Source: Kutzneria sp044547355
GTDB lineage: Bacteria; Actinomycetota; Actinomycetes; Mycobacteriales; Pseudonocardiaceae
Direction: 5' to 3'
Assembly (NCBI RefSeq): GCF_044547355.1
Contig: NZ_JBIUAG010000022.1
Span: forward strand, 62,001-126,000
Length of the DNA stretch: 64,000 nucleotides
The position numbers were made by a program, and so were the translations under genes. Position 1 is the stretch's first letter. The number at the start of each line of letters is the position of its first letter. Of the stretch, positions 24,895-33,410 are shown piece after piece. The notes beneath the pieces are model-generated. The model ran no database searches. It was not told the origin of the DNA and was given only the letters and a program-made list of their open reading frames with translations.

Positions 24895-26038
24895 CCTTCC
24901 AGCCCCGGGCCCGGCCCCGCCGGATGGTCACGGTGATCAACCCGGCCAGCGCCGCCAACCCGACCCCGCCCAACGCCAGCCCGCCGACCAGGGCGTTCAG
25001 CGGCGGCTGGGCGGGCGCGGCGGCGGGCGCCAGATTCGGCACGGACGCGGTCGCGGGCGCGGCGTCGGGCCCGGGCGTGGTCAGCGGCAGCTGCGAGGCG
25101 ACCGCGGCGTAGGCGTCGACGATTCCCCAGCCCAGTCGGGAATCCCGGCCGCCGCCGGCAGCCCGGGAGGCGGTGAGGGTCAACCGGTTCACGATCTGCG
25201 CGGGCGTCGCCGTCGGCCGATACGCCCGCAGCAACGCCACAGTGCCGGCGACATAGGCGGCGGCCGCGGCCGGATCCTTGATGGGCCAGGCATGTCCGAA
25301 GCCGCCGGCCGAAGTGCTGACCAGGTCGGCCCCGGGGGCGGCGATGTCGATGTAGTCGCCGGATTCCGTCTGCACGGCCGCGCCGTTCTCGTCGGAAGCG
25401 CCGACGCCCAGCACGCCCGGCAACGCCGTCGGGTAGCTGACCGCGCCGGCCTGGGCGCCGACCGCAGGCGACACGATCACCGAGCCGGCGGCCAAGGCCG
25501 CGCTCACGGCGTCGTCCAGCGCCGGACTGTCCACAGTGGTCGGAACGTCGACGAGGATCGTGCCGGCCCCGGCGTGCACGGCCTGGGTGATCGCGGCGGC
25601 CAGCCGCCCGGGGTCGCCGGCGTTGGTGTCACCCGCCCCGGCGGTGTAGCGCAAGGGAAGCAGCCGCACGCCCGGGGCCAAGCCGACGAACGTCGTCTGG
25701 TCGTCGGGCTGCGCGCCGATGATCCCGGCGGCGAACGTGCCACGGCCGTCGCAGTCGGCCACGCCGCCGGGGCGCGGCACCAAGTCGTTGGACGCCAACA
25801 CCTGACCGGCCCCGAACTGCGGGTTGGCGCCGTCCACACCCGCGCCGACGACGGCCACCGTCTGCCCGGTTCCCTTGGTGAGCAACCAGATCCGCGACGG
25901 GTCGAGCAGCTTCTGGGCCCAGGATGGCGCGTCCTGGTAGACCTGGGTCGAGGTGGCGCAGCCGGCGGCGTGCCCGCTCGGCACGGCCACGATCATCGCC
26001 AGCACGACCGCCACCAGCACCGCGGCGGCAGTCCTCAC
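24884..26038 (-). CDS. mycP: Mycosin (MycP)-like subtilase with all catalytic residues lost
   Basis: 384 residues from GTG 26038 (GTGA overlap with the kinase stop). Signal peptide about 1-25, S8 subtilase-like domain 35-315, Pro/Ala linker and one C-terminal transmembrane helix with a basic tail: the mycosin layout of ESX systems. However, the catalytic Asp of the DTG motif is Gly65 (VAVVGAGVDG), the His of DGHGT is Arg99 (DCDGRGTFAAGIIGA) and the Ser of GTSFAAPYVAG is Ala257 (PAAAAAYVAG); the oxyanion Asn is also missing (SPAVGAQ). It should have no protease activity but may still cap and stabilise the ESX membrane complex. Confidence 0.85.
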   Translation of the reverse strand: MRTAAAVLVAVVLAMIVAVPSGHAAGCATSTQVYQDAPSWAQKLLDPSRIWLLTKGTGQTVAVVGAGVDGANPQFGAGQVLASNDLVPRPGGVADCDGRGTFAAGIIGAQPDDQTTFVGLAPGVRLLPLRYTAGAGDTNAGDPGRLAAAITQAVHAGAGTILVDVPTTVDSPALDDAVSAALAAGSVIVSPAVGAQAGAVSYPTALPGVLGVGASDENGAAVQTESGDYIDIAAPGADLVSTSAGGFGHAWPIKDPAAAAAYVAGTVALLRAYRPTATPAQIVNRLTLTASRAAGGGRDSRLGWGIVDAYAAVASQLPLTTPGPDAAPATASVPNLAPAAAPAQPPLNALVGGLALGGVGLAALAGLITVTIRRGRARGWKVSS

Positions 26039-27315
26039 CGGGGCACCCACAGCGTCACCCGTGTTCCCCGCCCCGGCTGGGAGTCGACGTGCGAGCGGCC
26101 GCCGACCTCGGCCAGCCGGGCCGTGATCGACTCGCTGATGCCGAAGCCGGCCGGGCGGTCCGTGTCGCTGAAGCCGTTGCCGTGGTCGCGGGCGATCACC
26201 GCGATGCCGCCGTCCCGCTCCTCGATCCGCAGCACGGCCTCGTTGGTGCCGGAGTGCTTCATGGTGTTGCGCAAGGCTTCCCGAGTCGCGTCGCGGACGG
26301 CCCGCCGCCGCGCCTCGGGCATCGTGCTGTCGTCGACGTCGGCGAACACCAACTGGGCCCGCAGCCCCTCGCGGGCCATTTCCGTGGCCAGCAGGGCCAG
26401 ATCCTCGCCGATCGTGGTCGGCTGGGGCAGATCCGGCTCGCCGGCCAGCCCCCGCCGCAGCTCCATCGCCTGGGCCCGGGCGATTCCCCGCAACTCGGCC
26501 AGCCGGGCGGCCGCATGCTCGGCGTCCCCGGTTCCGGGCAAAGCCATGGCCTCCAACGCTTGCAGCACCGAGTCGTGCAGTTCGCGCCGGACCTTGGCCG
26601 CCTCGGCCTCCCGTCCGCGCCGAATGCCCAGCCCCAGCGCCAGCCTGGTGCCCAGGCCGACCAACAACAGCGCGCCGGTCGAGGTCACGATCGTCACGAC
26701 CAGCAGCAAGGTGTTGGCGGCCAACGTGATCACGTTCACCGACACCGCCGCCTGCACCGGCACGCTCAGCGCCGCGAGCGCCAGTCCGAACGGGATTCCC
26801 CAGGCGACCGTCCACAGTGCCACGGAGCCGACCAGATGCGTCCACGTCAGCGCCGAGGCCCCCGGATCCACATAGCCGACAAGGAGATTGGCCCCGATCG
26901 CGACGGCCGCGTCGGTGATCAGCAGGGCCCGCAGGGACTCGCTCAGCACGCCCGGCACCCGCAGCGCCCACACGATCGCTGCCGCGTTCACCACGAACAG
27001 CAGCAGTCCCACCGCGATGCCCAGGCCGACGTGACCGGATCCCAGCACCGGCAACAGCATCACCGGCAGCGCCACGAACCGGTACACCATCGGCACCAGC
27101 ACCACGTACCGGCAGGCCCGGACCATCAGCGTGTCCGGCTCCGACTGGCTCTCGGCCGAGCACATGGCCGAGATCCGCTGCCAGCCCGGCACCGGCGTCG
27201 GATCGACCACCAGATCGGGCACGTCCTTCGGCGTCGCCGCGATCACCGGCGCACCCCGGCGCAGCAACTGCCCCAGAAAACTCGGCGCCCGCGCCGGATA
27301 TCCGGCCAACGACAT
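26035..27315 (-). CDS. Sensor histidine kinase (NarL-partner type) coupled to the mycosin gene
   Basis: 426 residues from ATG 27315 with GGAGGGG upstream. Several transmembrane helices (about 80-260) precede a HisKA_3 dimerisation helix with the phospho-acceptor in RRELHDSVLQALEA, then an HATPase domain: N-box REALRNTMKHSG, G1 ARDHGNGFS, G2 AGFGISESI. HisKA_3 kinases phosphorylate NarL/LuxR regulators. No regulator is adjacent; the one beside eccB is the nearest unpaired candidate. The GTGA overlap with mycP ties it to the secretion locus. Confidence 0.85.
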   Translation of the reverse strand: MSLAGYPARAPSFLGQLLRRGAPVIAATPKDVPDLVVDPTPVPGWQRISAMCSAESQSEPDTLMVRACRYVVLVPMVYRFVALPVMLLPVLGSGHVGLGIAVGLLLFVVNAAAIVWALRVPGVLSESLRALLITDAAVAIGANLLVGYVDPGASALTWTHLVGSVALWTVAWGIPFGLALAALSVPVQAAVSVNVITLAANTLLLVVTIVTSTGALLLVGLGTRLALGLGIRRGREAEAAKVRRELHDSVLQALEAMALPGTGDAEHAAARLAELRGIARAQAMELRRGLAGEPDLPQPTTIGEDLALLATEMAREGLRAQLVFADVDDSTMPEARRRAVRDATREALRNTMKHSGTNEAVLRIEERDGGIAVIARDHGNGFSDTDRPAGFGISESITARLAEVGGRSHVDSQPGRGTRVTLWVPR

Positions 27316-27442
27316 CAGGACCCCTCCGACGCGTCTCGGCTTCCCCCGCACCGTACCCGGACGGGAGAACGCCTTCGAGGGGCTCAAGGGAAGCCGGGCG
27401 GGTGCGGGAAGGCAACCCCCTTGAGCCGATCAGCCCCAGGGC

Positions 27443-28459
27443 TCAGCGGGCCACACCGATGCTGCCGGCCATCTCGGCGCGCGGCCGCGGCGCGCACAGC
27501 CGCAGCAGCCGTTGGTTCACCGCCGCCAGCGCACGCATGTCCCCGGCCCGCACCGCCCGGTCCCCCTCGGTGATCAGCCGGGTGGCCTCGCCGGACGCGG
27601 GAACGCTGCCCAGCGCGGCATAGAACAGCTTGACCGGCCAGTCCGGCGCGCGCCGTTCCAACTCGACCACCAGCTCGACGGCGCGTTCGGTCTGCGTCCG
27701 CACCGCCGCCGGATCCTGGTTCCGGATGGCGGCGCGGGCCCGGACGGTCAGCGCGGCCAACTGCAACCGCTCCTTCGACCCGCCATGGGCGACACACAGG
27801 CGTTCCGCTTCGCCGATCAGCTCCCGCAAGTCGTGGACCTGCCGGGTGATGCCGACGGCGTCCTCGATGTCGTCCAGCCACGACTGGATGTCCCGCAACC
27901 GCTCCTCGGCCCGCCACGCCGCACTCGGATCCGCCCGGGCCGCCACCATCTCCTCCCACGCGATCCCCATGGCGTTGCTCGATTCCAGCGCCGCCAGGCC
28001 TCTTGCGGCCTCGGGCGAACCACTGGCCCGCAGCTCGTCCAACCGCTCCTGGGCCTCCACCAACAGAATCTCCACCACCTCGGGCGCCTGGGCCCGCGGC
28101 GGGGAGAAGTCGAACTCGGCCCGCACCCGCACGCCCGGCGCGGCAACGGACACGTCGAGCCCGGCGGCCACGGTGAAGGTCACCTCGACCTCGGCGCCTT
28201 CAGGTAGATCGGCCCGCAGGTCACGGGCGCGGATCAGGACCACACCGACCTCGTGGTTGCGGTCCGCGCGCCGACGTTCGCCCTGCACCACCGGAATCCG
28301 GATCGCCTGGCGAAAGTCGGTGCGCCGCAACGCCCCCGTGGTGCGCAACCGCTCGGTGCGGGACGCGGGCAGCGGCGTCCCCCTGGCCATCAGGGTGGCG
28401 AATTCCCGGTTGTGCAACTGAATGCCGAGCGAATGCGCCAGTAAGCCGGTCTCGACCAC
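27443..28459 (-). CDS. Stand-alone Hsp70 substrate-binding-domain-like protein
   Basis: 338 residues from GTG 28459 with GAGGGGGAC upstream. Residues about 8-105 read like the DnaK substrate-binding domain: SLGIQL, RGTPLPASRT, FRQAIRIPVVQGERRRAD, and LRADLPEGAEVEVTFTVAAG. No ATPase domain precedes it; the upstream DNA is a promoter gap. Residues 110-338 are predicted helical (EILLVEAQERLDELRAS) and may act as lid or coiled scaffold. It could be a nucleotide-independent chaperone, or a remnant of a full Hsp70. It borders the ESX island, so a role in handling ESX substrates is conceivable but unproven. Confidence 0.65.
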   Translation of the reverse strand: MVETGLLAHSLGIQLHNREFATLMARGTPLPASRTERLRTTGALRRTDFRQAIRIPVVQGERRRADRNHEVGVVLIRARDLRADLPEGAEVEVTFTVAAGLDVSVAAPGVRVRAEFDFSPPRAQAPEVVEILLVEAQERLDELRASGSPEAARGLAALESSNAMGIAWEEMVAARADPSAAWRAEERLRDIQSWLDDIEDAVGITRQVHDLRELIGEAERLCVAHGGSKERLQLAALTVRARAAIRNQDPAAVRTQTERAVELVVELERRAPDWPVKLFYAALGSVPASGEATRLITEGDRAVRAGDMRALAAVNQRLLRLCAPRPRAEMAGSIGVAR

Positions 28460-28572
28460 GCCGTCCCCCTCACGACATCATCACCGCCCGTTGTAGCGCA
28501 ACCCGCCCGGGACCGGTCCCGAGGTGGCCACCGGGGCCCGTGAACGGGCTCACGGTTCCGCGTCGCCCAAAA

Positions 28573-28609
28573 TAGTTGTACGCTGATAATTATTACAGTC
28601 GTAGAACTA
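28573..28609. promoter_or_regulatory. Inverted repeat upstream of the DHA2 exporter/MarR operon
   Basis: TAGTTGTACG (28573-28582) and CGTAGAACTA (28600-28609) form a 10-base inverted repeat with one mismatch around an AT-rich core containing ATAATTAT. It lies 17-53 bases before the exporter start, where a MarR repressor would block transcription. Confidence 0.55.
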
Positions 28610-28625
28610 CCTTGAGGGGGCGCTG

Positions 28626-30071
28626 GTGCCCGAGCTCAGCCGTGGCCGGCGGCGACTCATCCTGGCGATCTGCTGCATGAGCCTGTTCATCGTCGGCCTG
28701 GACAACACGATCGTGAACCTGGCCCTGCCGTCCATCCAGCGTGACCTGCACGCCTCGATCTCCAGCCTCCAGTGGACCATCGACGCCTACGTGCTGGTGC
28801 TGGCCAGCCTGCTGATGCTGGCCGGCTCGACCGCCGACCGGGTCGGCCGCCGCCGCACCTTCCAGACCGGCCTGACCCTGTTCGGCCTGGGCTCGCTGCT
28901 GTGCAGCGTGGCCCCCAGCGCCGGCTGGCTGATCGTCTTCCGCATGGTGCAGGCGGTCGGCGGCTCGATGCTCAACCCCGTGGCGATGTCGATCATCACC
29001 AACACCTTCACCGACAACCGGGAGCGGGCCAGGGCCATCGGCGTGTGGGGCGGCGTGATCGGCCTGAGCATGGCGCTCGGCCCGCTGGTCGGCGGCGCGC
29101 TGGTGGAGACCGCCGGCTGGCAGTCGATCTTCTGGATCAACGTGCCGGTGTGCCTCGCCGCGATCGTCCTGGCCGCCCGGTTCGTGCCCGAGTCCCGCTC
29201 GCCGCGCCCGCGCCGGCTGGACCCGGTCGGGCAGCTGCTGGTGATCGCGCTGTTCGCCGGCCTGACCTACGGCATCATCGAGGGCCCGGGCCACGGCTGG
29301 GGCTCGCCGGAGATCATCGGTTGCTTCGTGCTAGCGGCGCTAGCAGCGCTAGGTTTGGCCGTGTACGAGCCGCGCCGCCGGGAACCGCTGCTCGACCTGC
29401 GGTTCTTCCGCAGCGTCCCGTTCTCGGGCACCATCCTGATCGCCATCAGCGGCTTCGCCGCGCTGTCGGGCTACCTGTTCCTCAACGCCCTCTACCTCCA
29501 GCAGGTCCGCGGCATGTCGCCGCTGGAGGCCGGCCTGTTCTCGCTGCCGTCGGCCGCCATCACGGCGATCCTGGCGCCGCTGTCCGGCCGGGTCGTGGCC
29601 TCCCGTGGCGCCCGGCTGCCACTGATCGTCGCCGGCATCGGCCTCATCGCCAGCGGCCTGATGCTCACCCAGCTGGACGCGAACTGGCCGATTCCGCTGC
29701 TGCTGCTCCCGTACGTGGCGTTCGGCATCGGCTTCGGCACGCTCAACGCGCCGATCACCAACACCGCGGTCTCCGGCATGCCCCGCGCGCAGGGCGGCGT
29801 GGCGGCGGCGGTGGCCTCGACCAGCCGGCAGCTCGGCGCGGCGCTGGGCGTGGCCATCATCGGCTCGGCCGTCACCTCGCACATCAGCGGCCCGTACGCC
29901 ACCGGCTTCACGCCGGCCAGCCACCTGGGCTGGTGGATCATGACTGGCTGCGGCGGGCTGGTGCTGGCCATGGGTATCCTGACCACCAGCCGCTGGGCCC
30001 GGCGCACCGCCGACACCGCGGCGGCGACGTTTTCCAGCGAGGAGTCCAGGATCGCGGTGACCACCCCATGA
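28626..30071 (+). CDS. MFS multidrug exporter, DHA2 (14-TMS) family
   Basis: 481 residues from GTG 28626 with GAGGGGG upstream. Hydrophobic throughout; motif DNTIVNLALPSIQRDL in helix 1 and the MFS motif A DRVGRRR identify the DHA2 drug:proton antiporter family (EmrB/QacA-like). The last four bases overlap the MarR gene (ATGA), the common arrangement of a drug exporter co-transcribed with its repressor. The only unusual codons are a run of CTA leucines at 29331-29353. Confidence 0.9.
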   Translation: MPELSRGRRRLILAICCMSLFIVGLDNTIVNLALPSIQRDLHASISSLQWTIDAYVLVLASLLMLAGSTADRVGRRRTFQTGLTLFGLGSLLCSVAPSAGWLIVFRMVQAVGGSMLNPVAMSIITNTFTDNRERARAIGVWGGVIGLSMALGPLVGGALVETAGWQSIFWINVPVCLAAIVLAARFVPESRSPRPRRLDPVGQLLVIALFAGLTYGIIEGPGHGWGSPEIIGCFVLAALAALGLAVYEPRRREPLLDLRFFRSVPFSGTILIAISGFAALSGYLFLNALYLQQVRGMSPLEAGLFSLPSAAITAILAPLSGRVVASRGARLPLIVAGIGLIASGLMLTQLDANWPIPLLLLPYVAFGIGFGTLNAPITNTAVSGMPRAQGGVAAAVASTSRQLGAALGVAIIGSAVTSHISGPYATGFTPASHLGWWIMTGCGGLVLAMGILTTSRWARRTADTAAATFSSEESRIAVTTP

Positions 30072-30481
30072 CCACGCAGACCGCGGCCCGGGCCTGGCGG
30101 GCGATGAGAGCGCTGGTGCTGGAGAAGCACGACCGCCGGGCCGAGGTCTGCCAGGCCCTGGACATGAGCTTCATCAAGGTCAAGGCCCTGCGCCGGCTGG
30201 CCGAGGGGCCGCTGACGATGCGCGAGCTGACCGACACGCTGGCCATCGACAAGCCGTACACCACGCTGGTGGTGGACTTCCTGGAGGACCGGGGCCTGGT
30301 CGAGCGCAGCCGGCACCCCGAGGACCGCCGCTGCAAGGTCGTGACGGTCACCGCGGCCGGCGCGGCCGAGGCGGCCAAGGCCGCCGCGATCATCGACGCG
30401 CCGCCGGCCCCGCTGCTGGCGCTGTCCGAGCAGGACGCGACCGAGCTGGACCGGATCCTGGCCAAGCTGGCGGGCGACTGA
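30068..30481 (+). CDS. MarR family transcriptional regulator
   Basis: 137 residues. Winged helix: VKALRRLAEGPLTMRELTDT, LAIDKPYTTLVVDFLEDRGL, then the wing VERSRHPEDRRCKVVTVTAAG with the family DxR motif. It is translationally coupled to the preceding exporter and is expected to repress it through the inverted repeat at 28573-28609. The following helicase gene starts two bases after its stop. Confidence 0.9.
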   Translation: MTTQTAARAWRAMRALVLEKHDRRAEVCQALDMSFIKVKALRRLAEGPLTMRELTDTLAIDKPYTTLVVDFLEDRGLVERSRHPEDRRCKVVTVTAAGAAEAAKAAAIIDAPPAPLLALSEQDATELDRILAKLAGD

Positions 30482-30482
30482 C

Positions 30483-33296
30483 TTGCTGCTGCACGGCTTG
30501 TGCGGGCCGGACGGGCCGGCGCTGTGGGCGGAGGACCCGTCCCTGGCTCGGGCCGCCGACGGCGACACGCACCCGTTCGCCGTGCCGCCGCCGCACGGCA
30601 AGGCCGCGGTCCGCACGATCACCTTGCCCTCCACCGAATCCGGGCCGCTGGCCTCGACCGATCCGTCCGACGGGCAGCGGCTGCGGCCGTGGCGGGTGCC
30701 GGTCGGCGTGGTCGACGCCGTGACGCTGGCCGAGCTGCCGGCCGACGAACTCGGCGACTCGGCGCGGTTTCTGGCCGACGTCGCCGCGTTCGCCGAGAAC
30801 CTGGTGTCCCGGGGCCGGGTCGTGCCGGACGAGCGGTCCCGGTGGCGGGCGGTGCTGTCCGGGGTGGACTCGGCCCGGTTCGTCGCCCTGGCCGGGGCGA
30901 TGCCGCCGGCCTGCCGGGCCGAGTCGTTGGAGTCCGACGCCGGCGCGGTTCTTTCGTCCACTGTGGACCATCTGGTGGATGACGAGGTGCGGCAGCGGCT
31001 GGCCGGCGTGCGGCTCGGTCGCGGCCGGACCGAGCTGGACCGCTGGCTGGCCGCGCTGACCGGCGAGCCCAAGTCGTTTCCCGGCCTGGCCCGGCCGTTG
31101 GCGGCGTGGCGGGCCAGCCTGCCCTCGGACAGCCCCGTGCGCACGTGTTTCCGGCTCAGCTCGCCCGACCTGGAGGACGACGACTTCTGGCTGCTGGAAG
31201 TGCTGTTGCAGTCGGTGGACGACCCCAGCGTGCTGGTGCCGGCCGGGCAGATCTGGCACGGCAACGACGACGTGCTGTACCGGTGGATCGACGACCCGCA
31301 GGCGCAGCTGCTGGCCGATCTCGGCCGGGCCAGCCGGCTGCACCGGGGCCTGGAGCAGCTGCTGCGGCAGTCCCAGCCGTCGCAGCTGCGGACGGATGTC
31401 GATGGCGCCCATGCGTTTCTGCTCGACGCGCCGCTGCTGACCCAGGCCGGCTTCGCGGTGCTGCTGCCGGCCCGGTGGGGGCATCTCGGCCTGCGGCTGT
31501 CGGCGCGCAGCCCGCAGGCGATCGGGACCGTCGGCCGCGAACGGGGCATGGGCCTCGATCTGCTCGTCGACTACAAATGGCAGCTGGCGCTGGGATCCGA
31601 GCCGCTGACCGAGGCGGAGATGGCGACGCTGGCCGCCGCCAAGGTGCCCCTGGTGCGGCTGCGCGGACGGTGGCTGCACCTGGACGGCAAGCGTTTGGCG
31701 GCCGGGCTGGCGTACCTGAGCCGATCCGGTCGGGGCGCCATGACCGCCGGCGAGGTGCTGTGGGCCGAGCAGGCCGACCTGCCGTTGCCGGTCACCGATG
31801 TGCACGCCGAGGGCTGGCTCGGTGCGCTGCTGGCCGAGCACGCCGACAGACGGCTCGAACCCGTGGACCCGCCGGAGTCCTTCGCGGCGACCCTGCGGCC
31901 GTACCAGCAGCGGGGATTGGCCTGGCTGAGCCTGATGGACCGGGTCGGGCTCGGCGCCTGCCTGGCCGACGACATGGGGCTGGGCAAGACCGTGCAGCTG
32001 CTGGCCCTGGCCGTGGCCACCGCCGGGCGCGGGCCGACGCTGGTGGTGTGCCCGATGTCCGTGGTCGGCAACTGGCAGCGGGAGGCCGAGCGGTTCGCGC
32101 CGACGCTGTCCGTGCACGTCCACCACGGCGAGGACCGGGTTTCCGCCGCCGAGCTGGCCGCCTTCGATCTGGTCGTCACCACGTACGGCGTGGCGGCCCG
32201 GGATCTGGCGACTCTGTCCGATGTGGACTGGGACCGGGTCGTGCTCGACGAGGCCCAGTACGTCAAGAACAGCTCGTCCGTGCAGGCCAAGGCGGTTCGG
32301 GCGCTGCCGGCCCGGCGTCGGGTCGCGCTGACCGGCACGCCCGTGGAGAACCGGCTGGCCGAGCTGTGGTCGGTGATGGACTTCCTCAATCCCGGGCTGC
32401 TGCGCACCGAGCACACCTTCCGGGCCCGGTTCGCCGTGCCGATCGAGCGTTTCGGCGACCAGGAGGCGGCCGCCCGGCTGCGTCGCATCACCGGGCCGTT
32501 CCTGTTGCGGCGCTTGAAGACCGACCGCTCCGTCATCGACGACCTGCCGGAGAAGTTCGAGGTCAGGCAGCTGTGCAACCTCACCGTCGAGCAGGCCACC
32601 CTGTACCAGGCCGTCGTCGACGACATGCTCGGCCGGATCAAGGAAAGCCGTGGCATCAAACGCAAAGGCCTCGTGCTGGCGGCCATGACCAAGCTCAAGC
32701 AGGTCTGCAACCACCCGGCCCAGCTGATCGGCGACGGCTCCCCGGTGGCCGGCCGCTCCGGCAAGGTCGCGCGGCTGGAGGAGATCGTCGAGCAGGTGCT
32801 GGCCGACGGGGACAAGGTCCTGTGCTTCACCCAGTTCGTCTCCTTCGGACGGATGCTCGTCGGCCATCTGTCGTCGCGGTTCGGCATCGAGGTCCCGTTC
32901 CTGCACGGCGGCACCCCGCAACGCGCCCGTGACGAGCTCGTCGCCCGCTTCCAGTCCGACGACGGCCCCTCGGTGCTGCTGGTGTCGCTGAAGGCCGGCG
33001 GCACCGGCCTCAACCTCACCGCCGCCAACCATGTCGTGCACCTCGACCGCTGGTGGAACCCCGCCGTCGAGGACCAGGCCACCGACCGCGCCTTCCGCAT
33101 CGGCCAGCGTCGCGACGTGCAGGTCCGCAAGTTCGTCTGCGTCGGCACCCTGGAGGAACGCATCGACCGCGTCATCGCCGAGAAGCGCGCCCTGGCCCAA
33201 CTCGTCGTCGGCGCCGGCGAGAGCTGGCTCACCGAGCTGTCCACCACCGAACTGCGCGACCTCATCACCCTCGCCCCGGAGGCCGTCGGTGAATAA
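30483..33296 (+). CDS. SNF2-family DEAD/DEAH-box helicase
   Basis: 937 residues from TTG 30483, immediately after the MarR stop; the LLHGLCGPDGPALWAED start is typical of bacterial SNF2 proteins paired with SWIM proteins. The ATPase core has Walker A ADDMGLGKTVQLLALA, DEAQ box VVLDEAQYVKN, motif III RRVALTGTPVENRL, and the C-terminal lobe with LVSLKAGGTGLNLT and ATDRAFRIGQ. The first 450 residues are the accessory SNF2 N-terminal domain. It likely translocates on duplex DNA. Its partner is the SWIM protein downstream. Confidence 0.92.
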   Translation: MLLHGLCGPDGPALWAEDPSLARAADGDTHPFAVPPPHGKAAVRTITLPSTESGPLASTDPSDGQRLRPWRVPVGVVDAVTLAELPADELGDSARFLADVAAFAENLVSRGRVVPDERSRWRAVLSGVDSARFVALAGAMPPACRAESLESDAGAVLSSTVDHLVDDEVRQRLAGVRLGRGRTELDRWLAALTGEPKSFPGLARPLAAWRASLPSDSPVRTCFRLSSPDLEDDDFWLLEVLLQSVDDPSVLVPAGQIWHGNDDVLYRWIDDPQAQLLADLGRASRLHRGLEQLLRQSQPSQLRTDVDGAHAFLLDAPLLTQAGFAVLLPARWGHLGLRLSARSPQAIGTVGRERGMGLDLLVDYKWQLALGSEPLTEAEMATLAAAKVPLVRLRGRWLHLDGKRLAAGLAYLSRSGRGAMTAGEVLWAEQADLPLPVTDVHAEGWLGALLAEHADRRLEPVDPPESFAATLRPYQQRGLAWLSLMDRVGLGACLADDMGLGKTVQLLALAVATAGRGPTLVVCPMSVVGNWQREAERFAPTLSVHVHHGEDRVSAAELAAFDLVVTTYGVAARDLATLSDVDWDRVVLDEAQYVKNSSSVQAKAVRALPARRRVALTGTPVENRLAELWSVMDFLNPGLLRTEHTFRARFAVPIERFGDQEAAARLRRITGPFLLRRLKTDRSVIDDLPEKFEVRQLCNLTVEQATLYQAVVDDMLGRIKESRGIKRKGLVLAAMTKLKQVCNHPAQLIGDGSPVAGRSGKVARLEEIVEQVLADGDKVLCFTQFVSFGRMLVGHLSSRFGIEVPFLHGGTPQRARDELVARFQSDDGPSVLLVSLKAGGTGLNLTAANHVVHLDRWWNPAVEDQATDRAFRIGQRRDVQVRKFVCVGTLEERIDRVIAEKRALAQLVVGAGESWLTELSTTELRDLITLAPEAVGE

Positions 33297-33410
33297 CGGT
33301 CGCCGCCCCGCCCCGCCACTCCCCGCGCCCTACCCCGCCGCACTTCGCCCCACCGCGCCTCACCCCATCCTCCCTTCCGCCACCTTCTTTTCCCCCGCCG
33401 GAGGCCGACC
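33297..33410 (+). other. C-rich, G-poor spacer between SNF2 and SWIM genes
   Basis: A 114-base gap whose first hundred bases are about two-thirds C on the plus strand, with repeated CCCC runs (40 C against 11 G in 33301-33360). It has no gene. Such C-over-G bias suits Rho loading on the transcript, and the opposite strand could form G-quadruplexes. A GGAGG site for the SWIM gene lies at its end. Confidence 0.4.

Noticed and set aside
30390..33200. Long open frame antisense to the SNF2 helicase
   Set aside because: Same compositional effect; no recognisable domain and the sense strand carries all helicase motifs.
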